Origin: Pectobacterium polonicum
Lineage (GTDB): Bacteria; Pseudomonadota; Gammaproteobacteria; Enterobacterales; Enterobacteriaceae
NCBI RefSeq assembly: GCF_005497185.1
Contig: NZ_RJTN01000001.1
Coordinates: 124,001 to 188,000 of the forward strand
DNA: 64,000 nucleotides
Direction of reading: 5' to 3'
Numbering within the stretch: position 1 is the stretch's first letter; each line of letters opens with the position of its first letter. The translations under genes and the position numbers were made by a program. This document shows, in pieces, positions 57,348-64,000 of this stretch. The notes under the pieces were generated by a model, which did not search any database, was not told the origin of the DNA, and was given only the letters and a program-made list of their open reading frames with translations.

Positions 57348-58397
57348 ATGAAAAGGATGTTTAACGCATTATTCGTTGTTGTTTTTGTTTGTTTTTCGTC
57401 TCTGGCGAATGCGGCAGAAAATTTACCTAACATTGTCATTTTGGCAACGGGCGGTACGATTGCGGGTTCCGCAGCGGCCAATACGCAAACCACTGGATAT
57501 AAAGCAGGAGCGTTGGGCGTAGAGACGCTGATTCAAGCAGTACCAGAGCTGAAAACGCTTGCCAATATTAAAGGTGAGCAGGTTGCCAGCATCGGTAGTG
57601 AAAATATGACCAGCGATGTGTTGCTGACGCTGAGCAAACGGGTGAACGAGCTGCTGGCACGCAGCGATGTCGATGGCGTGGTTATTACGCACGGTACGGA
57701 TACGCTCGATGAATCTCCTTATTTTCTGAACCTGACGGTGAAAAGTGACAAACCGGTCGTCTTTGTCGCTGCGATGCGTCCGGCAACGGCAATCAGTGCT
57801 GACGGCCCGATGAATCTGTACGGTGCAGTAAAAGTGGCAGCGGATAAAAACTCTCGTGGCCGTGGAGTGCTGGTGGTGCTGAACGATCGTATCGGTTCTG
57901 CTCGTTTCATCAGCAAAACCAACGCTTCTACGCTGGATACCTTTAAAGCGCCAGAAGAAGGTTATCTCGGCGTGATTATCGGTGACAAAGTTTACTACCA
58001 GACGCGTCTGGATAAAGTTCACACCACGCGTTCTGTGTTTGACGTGACCAACATTGATAAACTGCCTGCTGTCGACATTATTTATGGCTACCAGGACGAT
58101 CCTGAATATATGTATGACGCCTCCATTAAACATGGCGTAAAAGGCATCGTATATGCGGGTATGGGGGCAGGTAGCGTATCCAAGCGTGGCGATGCTGGCA
58201 TCCGTAAAGCGGAAAGCAAAGGCGTGGTGGTTGTGCGCTCCAGCCGTACTGGCAGCGGTATCGTACCACCCGATGCAGGCCAACCGGGTCTGGTTGCCGA
58301 TTCTCTGAGCCCGGCAAAATCACGTATTCTGCTGATGTTGGCACTGACAAAAACGACGAACCCAACCGTGATTCAGGATTACTTCCACGCGTATTAA
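57348..58397 (+). CDS. ansB: Periplasmic L-asparaginase II
   Basis: Hydrolyses L-asparagine (and more slowly glutamine) to aspartate and ammonia; it is active as a tetramer in the periplasm. The 349 residues start with a signal peptide ending ANA (about residue 22). Catalytic elements are [11 protein letters not shown] (nucleophile Thr37), [11 protein letters not shown] (Thr and Asp of the second triad) and the following [14 protein letters not shown] with its lysine downstream in GAVKVAADK. It belongs to the same enzyme class as the asparaginases of Erwinia/Dickeya. In E. coli ansB responds to CRP and FNR; no clear site for either is visible here. Confidence 0.96.
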   Translation: MKRMFNALFVVVFVCFSSLANAAENLPNIVILATGGTIAGSAAANTQTTGYKAGALGVETLIQAVPELKTLANIKGEQVASIGSENMTSDVLLTLSKRVNELLARSDVDGVVITHGTDTLDESPYFLNLTVKSDKPVVFVAAMRPATAISADGPMNLYGAVKVAADKNSRGRGVLVVLNDRIGSARFISKTNASTLDTFKAPEEGYLGVIIGDKVYYQTRLDKVHTTRSVFDVTNIDKLPAVDIIYGYQDDPEYMYDASIKHGVKGIVYAGMGAGSVSKRGDAGIRKAESKGVVVVRSSRTGSGIVPPDAGQPGLVADSLSPAKSRILLMLALTKTTNPTVIQDYFHAY

Positions 58398-58782
58398 TCG
58401 CCTGATCGGTTTTTAGTGTGATAGCCCCGCTTTTAAGCGCGTAATGCCGATCGTTTAAGGATCGAGATACACGGGGCGACCACAGGGGTGAGGCCTCCCT
58501 GCGGGAACCTCCCCCTGTATTTCCCCCAACAACGGGCTTAAGTGACGAGTATTAGCCTTTAAAGGCGTGGCTTTTTGCTGTTGCGCATTTCAGCTTTTCA
58601 TTCCCACTGAGAAGTCACTTCCCTCTCTGTTGATTTTATCGGTATGATTCAGCCCACGACAAAGCAGGTAATCACCCTTATTTATCTTTTACCCGAAATA
58701 ATTCGAGCGGCGGGACTGCCTACGCGCGTCCAGCTTGAAGTATGGCGGAGTGGGTGAATAAAGAAGAAGGATACGTCATTAC
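58398..58782. other. Gap between ansB and aroL, with strong hairpin
   Basis: This 385-base non-coding segment has ACAGGGGTGAGG and CCTCCCCCTGT (58482-58518), which form a GC-rich stem of about 11 pairs. A truncated ERIC follows at 58691-58747. No TyrR box was recognised before aroL. The hairpin might belong to a small RNA or repeat; nothing decides this. Confidence 0.5.
58691..58747. repeat. Internally deleted ERIC remnant
   Basis: Only the two ends remain, ACCCGAAATAATTCGAG and CAGCTTGAAGTATGGCGG, about 57 bases in all against 127 for the full element. It lies just upstream of aroL and could bring a compact hairpin into its leader. Confidence 0.8.
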
Positions 58783-59304
58783 ATGACACACCCCATTTTT
58801 ATGGTTGGTGCCAGAGGCTGTGGGAAGACTACGGTAGGGCATCAATTGGCACAGGCGCTAGGATATGACTTTGTCGATACCGACCTGTTTATGCAGCAAA
58901 CGACCAATATGACGGTGGCTGATGTGGTTGCGCAGGAAGGATGGCATGGCTTCCGCCAGCGTGAAAGTCTGGCGCTTCAGCAGGTGACGTCCAACCGCTG
59001 CATCGTTGCGACAGGTGGCGGTATGGTATTGGCGGAAGCCAACCGGCGTTTTATGCACGATCGCGGAATCGTCATTTACCTCCATGCGAATGCCGAATTG
59101 TTGGCTCAGCGGTTGGAGGAAAACCCGCAGGATAACCAGCGGCCTACGCTGACAGGTCGCCCTATTGCCGAAGAAATGGCTGACGTACTGGCTGCGCGTG
59201 ACGCGCTTTATCGTGGCGTTTCGCATCACGTTATCGATGCATCGCAGGCACCCGAAGCGATCGTGGCAAGCGTGTTGAAAGCGCTGCGTTCATCGGCTGC
59301 GTAG
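58783..59304 (+). CDS. aroL: Shikimate kinase II
   Basis: Phosphorylates shikimate at O3 in the aromatic amino acid pathway. It has 173 residues: P-loop GARGCGKTT at residues 9-17, the shikimate-binding DTDLFM, Arg in GFRQRES, Walker B-like TGGGMV, and the lid RPTLTGRP. It is close to E. coli AroL (174). There it is followed by yaiA, aroM and yaiE(ppnP); here yaiA and aroM are missing and ppnP follows after 140 bases. Confidence 0.95.
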   Translation: MTHPIFMVGARGCGKTTVGHQLAQALGYDFVDTDLFMQQTTNMTVADVVAQEGWHGFRQRESLALQQVTSNRCIVATGGGMVLAEANRRFMHDRGIVIYLHANAELLAQRLEENPQDNQRPTLTGRPIAEEMADVLAARDALYRGVSHHVIDASQAPEAIVASVLKALRSSAA

Positions 59305-59444
59305 GGCGGTCGATGAAGGTCACTGGTAAAATAATCGTCAGTCAGTGTTACTGAGCACTAACTTTCAATGAATAGATCGTGACAGTGGCTCGACTCTCCT
59401 TTTAAGATGAATTTCCTGAATTTTTTGACGATAGGTGCCGCGCT

Positions 59445-59729
59445 ATGCTGAATGTAAATGAGTATTTTGCAGGGAAGGTCAAGTCAATCGGTTTTGAAGG
59501 CGACAGTATTGGCCGCGCCAGTGTCGGTGTTATGGATGCAGGTGAGTACACGTTTGGAACCGGACAGCCGGAAGAAATGACGGTCATCACTGGAGCATTG
59601 AAAGTGTTGTTACCGGGCTCACCGGATTGGCAGGTTTTTACACCGGGAGAAACGTTTTTCGTTCCGGGAAAAAGCGAGTTCAATTTGCAGGTGGTCGAAC
59701 CGACCTCTTATCTGTGTAAGTACCTGTAA
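59445..59729 (+). CDS. ppnP: Pyrimidine/purine nucleoside phosphorylase PpnP (YaiE)
   Basis: A cupin-fold phosphorylase of 94 residues, identical in length to E. coli PpnP, with broad nucleoside substrate range. Marker segments are [45 protein letters not shown] and the C-terminal [10 protein letters not shown] strong terminator follows, so it ends the aroL-ppnP stretch. Confidence 0.95.
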   Translation: MLNVNEYFAGKVKSIGFEGDSIGRASVGVMDAGEYTFGTGQPEEMTVITGALKVLLPGSPDWQVFTPGETFFVPGKSEFNLQVVEPTSYLCKYL

Positions 59730-59762
59730 TTTCTATTCTATCGCTGTAGAGTAGATCATTAT

Positions 59763-59798
59763 CGCCGCATTGTGTGCTACATAATGCGGCGTTTTTTT
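59763..59798 (+). terminator. Terminator after ppnP
   Basis: CGCCGCATT and AATGCGGCG form a perfect 9-base stem, followed by seven T residues. Confidence 0.93.
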
Positions 59799-59990
59799 AT
59801 GCTCATCCTGCTTCATTCCCCTTGTTCCCCCAACGCGGTTAGCGCCTTTCTCTGCCATTCTTCCCCTGATGGGGATAAATAATGCTGCAAAAATGTTAAG
59901 TAGCTCAAGTAATGAACGTAAAGGTATTTAAAAGGTATTATTAATTGGTATTTTAAAGGTGTACCTTACTCTGTCATGAAGGATGTAAAT

Positions 59991-61224
59991 ATGAAAACTA
60001 CAGCAAAGCTGTCGTTCATGATGTTCGTTGAATGGTTTATCTGGGGAGCCTGGTTTGTTCCACTCTGGCTGTATCTGAGCAAAAGCGGATTTACGGCGGG
60101 TGAAATCGGCTGGTCGTATGCCTGTACCGCGATTGCCGCGATTCTGTCGCCGATCCTGGTGGGATCGCTCACCGATCGCTTCTTTGCCGCACAAAAGGTG
60201 CTGGCGGTGTTGATGTTCGCCGGGGCGATACTGATGTACTTCGCGGCCCAGCAAACGGAATTTATGTATTTCTTCCCGCTGCTGTTAGCCTATTCGTTGA
60301 CCTACATGCCGACGATTGCACTCACTAACAGTATCGCCTTCTCGCATGTTGCCGATGTAGAACGGGATTTTCCACGCATCCGGGTATTGGGAACGATTGG
60401 CTGGATCGCCTCCGGTATCGTCTGCGGTTTTCTGCCGACGTGGCTTGGATTTAGCGATATTTCCCCTACCAATGTTCCGCTGCTGATTACCGCAGCCAGC
60501 TCCGCGTTGCTCGGCTTCTTTGCGTTTTTCCTGCCCAATACGCCACCGAAAAGCACCGGCAAGATGGATGTTAAAGTCATGCTGGGGTTGGACGCGATTG
60601 TGTTACTGAAAGACAAAAACTTTCTGGTGTTTTTTGTCTGCTCCTTCTTATTCGCGATGCCGCTGGCGTTTTATTACATTTTTGCCACGGGCTTCCTTAC
60701 CGAAGTCGGCATGAAGAATGCGACAGGCTGGATGACGCTAGGCCAGTTCTCGGAAATTTTCTTTATGCTGGCGCTGCCGTTTTTCACCAAACGCTTTGGT
60801 ATTAAAAAGGTATTATTGCTGGGGCTGGTGACGGCGGCTATCCGCTATGTCTTCTTCGTCTACGGCGATGCTTATCATTACTTCACGTACGCACTGCTGT
60901 TCCTCGGCATCCTGCTACACGGCGTGAGTTACGACTTCTATTATGTGACCGCCTATATCTACGTTGATAAAAAAGCGCCGGTACATATGCGCACGGCAGC
61001 ACAAGGGCTGATTACGCTCTGCTGTCAGGGCTTCGGCAGCCTGTTGGGATACCGTTTGGGTGGCGTGATGATGGAGAAACTTTTCGCCCACGGCGAGCCA
61101 GTGAACGGCTTGACCTTTAACTGGACCGGTATGTGGCTGTTTGGTGCGGTGATGATCGCGATTATTGCGCTGATCTTTATCCTGTTTTTCCGTGAATCGG
61201 ATAAGACGATCTCGACCATTGATG

Positions 61225-61238
<14 letters not shown>
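59991..61238 (+). CDS. yegT: Nucleoside transporter family protein YegT
   Basis: A 12-helix major facilitator of the nucleoside:H+ symporter (NupG-like) family, 415 residues. MKTTAKLSFMMFVEWFIWG and the following GEIGWSYACTAIAAILSPI match E. coli YegT. The ATG at 59991 is used, with AAGGA seven bases upstream; an earlier in-frame ATG at 59976 adds five residues. The last codons (Tyr-Pro-Lys) and the stop lie within the end of an ERIC element, so the C-terminus is shorter than E. coli YegT (425). It is the first gene of yegTUV. Confidence 0.93.
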
Positions 61239-61420
<182 letters not shown>

Positions 61421-61459
61421 AGACGGTGCAAATCAGCATTTCAGTACAGAGGAAAACAA

Positions 61460-62461
61460 ATGAAACAAGAACGTATTCTCGGTGCCTTATACGGCCAGGC
61501 TTTAGGGGATGCGATGGGTATGCCATCGGAACTGTGGCCCCGAACGCGTGTGAAAGCGCATTTCGGTTGGATTGATCGCTTTTTACCCGGCCCGGCGGAA
61601 AACAATGCGGCGTGCTATTTTGGCCGCGGTGAGTTTACGGATGATACCTCGATGGCGCTGAGTCTGGCCGACGCCATCATTGAATGCGATGGTGAAATCA
61701 ATGCCGATGCGATTGGCCGCCACATCCTGAAATGGGCGGAATCGTTCGATGCATTTAATAAGAATGTGCTCGGCCCCACCTCTAAAATTGCGTTGAAGGC
61801 GATCCGTCAGGGCACGCCGGTCAGTGAACTGGAAAACAATGGCGTCACAAACGGCGCTGCGATGCGGGCGTCTCCGCTAGGCTGTCTGCTGCCTGCTCAC
61901 GATCTTGATGAATTTATCGATCAGGTGGCGCTGGCATCCAGCCCGACGCATAAATCCGACTTGGCGATTGCGGGGGCGGTCGTCGTTGCCTGGGCTATTT
62001 CCCGGGCGGTTGACGGTGCCAGCTGGCAGGAGATCGTCGACGCACTGCCGTCTGTTGCACGCCACGCGCAGGAAAAGCGTATCACGACGTTTAGCGCCTC
62101 CCTTGCCGCGCGTCTGGAACTGGCGCTAAGTATAGTGCGCCGTGCAAACGGTACGGAAAGCGCCAGCGAGCAGCTTTATCAGCTGATTGGTGCGGGAACG
62201 AGCACCATTGAATCCGTCGCTACGGCAATCGCGATGGTGGAACTGGCGCAGACCGACCCAAATCGCTGTGCGATTCTGTGTGCCAACCTCGGAGGGGATA
62301 CCGACACTATCGGGGCGATGGCGACTGCAATATGCGGTGCGCTGCACGGGGTCACGGCGATTGATGCCGCGTTGAAGCAGGAGCTGGATGACATTAACCA
62401 GCTTGATTTTACCCGTTATGCCAGCCTGCTCCTGCAATACCGCTCAGCACGGGAGGCGTGA
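61460..62461 (+). CDS. yegU: ADP-ribosylglycohydrolase family protein YegU
   Basis: A 333-residue protein with the ADP-ribosylglycohydrolase fold. GQALGDAMGMPSE near the N-terminus, FTDDTSMALSLADAI, and the binuclear magnesium motif GGDTDTIGAMATAICGALHG near residue 280 are all intact. E. coli YegU has 334 residues. The ATG at 61460 has AGAGG upstream; a longer frame reading back into the ERIC element is an artefact. It probably acts on an ADP-ribosylated or nucleoside-type compound brought in by YegT, which is inference. Confidence 0.92.
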   Translation: MKQERILGALYGQALGDAMGMPSELWPRTRVKAHFGWIDRFLPGPAENNAACYFGRGEFTDDTSMALSLADAIIECDGEINADAIGRHILKWAESFDAFNKNVLGPTSKIALKAIRQGTPVSELENNGVTNGAAMRASPLGCLLPAHDLDEFIDQVALASSPTHKSDLAIAGAVVVAWAISRAVDGASWQEIVDALPSVARHAQEKRITTFSASLAARLELALSIVRRANGTESASEQLYQLIGAGTSTIESVATAIAMVELAQTDPNRCAILCANLGGDTDTIGAMATAICGALHGVTAIDAALKQELDDINQLDFTRYASLLLQYRSAREA

Positions 62462-63438
62462 TGAAGGCCAGCGAACTTGCTGCAAAACTGGATGAGCTAA
62501 CGACGCGTCAGCCGCTGACCATCATCGGGGCGGCGGTGATTGACGTGATTGCCGATGCGTACGCCCTGCCGTATCGCGGGTGTGATATCGAGCTGAAGCA
62601 GCAAAGCGTGAATATTGGTGGCTGTGCCTTGAATATTGCCATTGCGCTTAAACGCCTTGGAATCGCCGCGCAAAACGCTTTGCCCGTCGGGCAGGGCGTG
62701 TGGGCAGATATTATCCGTCAGAGTCTGGAAAAGCAGAATATCACCACGGTGGTACAAACCGACGAGGGAGACAACGGCTGGTGTCTGGCGCTAGTTGAAC
62801 CGGACGGCGAACGGACTTTTATGTCCTTCAGCGGGGTCGAGAATCAGTGGAGTTACAGGTGGCTGGCGTCGTTATCCATCGCGTCGGGGAGTTTGGTCTA
62901 CCTGTCGGGCTATCAACTGGCGGCACCGTGCGGTGAACGTCTGGTGAGCTGGCTGGAAAATTTGCCCAATGTCACGCCATTCATTGATTTTGGCCCACGC
63001 ATTGCCGATATACCGGCAAGCCTGATGGCGCGGATTATGGCGCTTCACCCCATCGTTTCCCTTAATCGTCAGGAAGCGGACGTGGCGGCGGACATGCTCG
63101 GCGTGTCGGCTGATGTACAAACGCTGGGGCGTGCCTGGCGGGCGGCGTATCGTGCACCGGTGATTATTCGTCAAGATAAAGCGGGAGCGTGGTATTTCGA
63201 CGCGGCTTCTGAGGGCCTCGTCGCCCCGTTTCCGGCAACGGTGGTGGATACCATCGGGGCAGGGGACAGCCACGCGGGCGGAACATTGGCCGGCTTGGCC
63301 GCTGGGTGGCCATTGGCCGATGCCGTCACGCTGGGGAACGCCGTTGCGGCTTATGTTGTGAGCCACCGTGGCGGAGACTGCGCGCCTACGCTGGCTGAAC
63401 TGCGTGCCCGGTTACTCCTCGCAGATGAAAACGTATAG
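62461..63438 (+). CDS. yegV: PfkB family sugar/nucleoside kinase YegV
   Basis: A ribokinase-like kinase of 325 residues. The substrate-binding region VNIGGCALNIAIALKRLG lies near residue 55, and the C-terminal PfkB signature DTIGAGDSHAGGTLAGL with the catalytic aspartate lies near 270. The ATG overlaps the yegU stop (TGATG). With YegT (uptake) and YegU (glycohydrolase) it makes a plausible pathway for a nucleoside-like compound; the true substrate is unknown. Confidence 0.92.
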   Translation: MKASELAAKLDELTTRQPLTIIGAAVIDVIADAYALPYRGCDIELKQQSVNIGGCALNIAIALKRLGIAAQNALPVGQGVWADIIRQSLEKQNITTVVQTDEGDNGWCLALVEPDGERTFMSFSGVENQWSYRWLASLSIASGSLVYLSGYQLAAPCGERLVSWLENLPNVTPFIDFGPRIADIPASLMARIMALHPIVSLNRQEADVAADMLGVSADVQTLGRAWRAAYRAPVIIRQDKAGAWYFDAASEGLVAPFPATVVDTIGAGDSHAGGTLAGLAAGWPLADAVTLGNAVAAYVVSHRGGDCAPTLAELRARLLLADENV

Positions 63439-64000
63439 ATCGCTGCGGCAATAGCTGATGCTGTACTCGATGGGCCGGTTCTGTGGGTCGAGCGCAATCT
63501 GCTTGATGACCAGAACCGGTACTTTATTATCAAGTTGGATGTGTGACTGAAACTCGGCATCGGGCATACGGGCGCTGACGCGGCTGCGTGTACGCTGCGG
63601 ATTGATGTTCTGGCTACGAAAATAGTCATAAAGTGAGACGCCGATATCTTCAGCGTCAGCGATCAGATCAACAGGAACATACGATTCCTCAATTGAAACC
63701 GCGTCCTCATCGACATAGCGAATACGTTTCAACAGAAAAACGGGGGTGTCTGGCGCAATAGCCAACTGCTCGGCCACTTCCTTGCTGCTTTTTACGATTT
63801 GTTTGTTCACCCACAGCGTATTGGGTTTTTTGCCCCGCAGCACGACCTGCTGTGAAAAGCCGCGCGCTTCTTTCAATGAATATTCAAAAATATTATTGAT
63901 TTGCGTCCCGTAGCCGCGCACGCGGGTTACCACGCCTTCTTCTTCCAACGTCTGCATCGCTTTGCGCACGGTAATGCGCGACACACCAGCCAGTTGGCTT
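63412..64000 (-). CDS. yegW: GntR/HutC family regulator YegW, 5' end outside window
   Basis: The C-terminal ~195 residues of a GntR-type repressor. The fragment enters in the recognition part of the winged helix (SQLAGVSRITVRKAMQTLEEEG) and contains the wing (VTRVRGYGTQI) and the whole UTRA effector-binding domain, ending RSDLYVFICEE. The beginning lies beyond base 64000. It converges on yegV and overlaps it by 27 bases, the order of the E. coli yegTUVW cluster, so it probably controls that operon. Confidence 0.92.
   Translation of the reverse strand, partial: SQLAGVSRITVRKAMQTLEEEGVVTRVRGYGTQINNIFEYSLKEARGFSQQVVLRGKKPNTLWVNKQIVKSSKEVAEQLAIAPDTPVFLLKRIRYVDEDAVSIEESYVPVDLIADAEDIGVSLYDYFRSQNINPQRTRSRVSARMPDAEFQSHIQLDNKVPVLVIKQIALDPQNRPIEYSISYCRSDLYVFICEE

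Noticed and set aside
57423-58283. 286-codon antisense frame in ansB
   Set aside because: It lies opposite a clearly conserved asparaginase and has no family resemblance or start signals.

Overview
The window is chromosomal DNA of a plant-pathogenic soft-rot enterobacterium, most likely Pectobacterium. The E. coli-type block dnaE-accA-tilS-rof-yaeP-yaeQ-nlpE is followed by a Pectobacterium signature: a PL3 pectate lyase (pel3 type) facing an endopolygalacturonase (pehA type) across an AT-rich intergenic region. ERIC repeats and a periplasmic asparaginase II fit the same group. I found no rRNA, tRNA, CRISPR array or transposase.

Layout. (1) 1-9984: housekeeping genes (dnaE 3' part, accA, a VOC protein, tilS, rof/yaeP, yaeQ, nlpE, mutS). 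Compared with E. coli, ldcC and arfB are absent. (2) 9953-13383: an AT-rich cassette between two ~300-bp direct repeats that carry the mutS 5' end and leader. It holds a stand-alone T6SS Hcp, a DUF4225-type presumed effector, and two tandem related small membrane proteins facing them, probably immunity proteins. (3) 13418-21934: a GST and a complete fecIRABCDE ferric citrate system with a Fur box and a FecI-type promoter region. (4) 22149-27562: a membrane EAL phosphodiesterase, yjdM, mltB, a nested palindromic element, a TSUP transporter and a LysR regulator. (5) 27643-30603: a four-gene siaABCD-like pathway ending in a diguanylate cyclase; its phosphatase has a CBS pair instead of a membrane sensor. 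(6) 30811-35079: a lipoprotein hydrolase, pel3 and pehA. (7) 35172-54796: a type I secretion operon with a 4867-residue BapA/SiiE-like adhesin of about 44 Ig-like repeats, then TolC-, ABC- and HlyD-type subunits. (8) 55506-64000: yojI, ansB, aroL, ppnP and yegTUVW, the last gene cut by the window edge.

Working together. One c-di-GMP phosphodiesterase, one phospho-switch-controlled diguanylate cyclase and one giant secreted adhesin lie within about 33 kb, next to two secreted pectinases. A link between c-di-GMP and adhesion is plausible but inferred only from co-location. The most system-like novelties are the repeat-flanked Hcp/DUF4225/double-immunity cassette, the CBS-PP2C version of the Sia switch, and the four-domain superrepeat of the adhesin. 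Products are assigned by recognising families from memory, without database searches.
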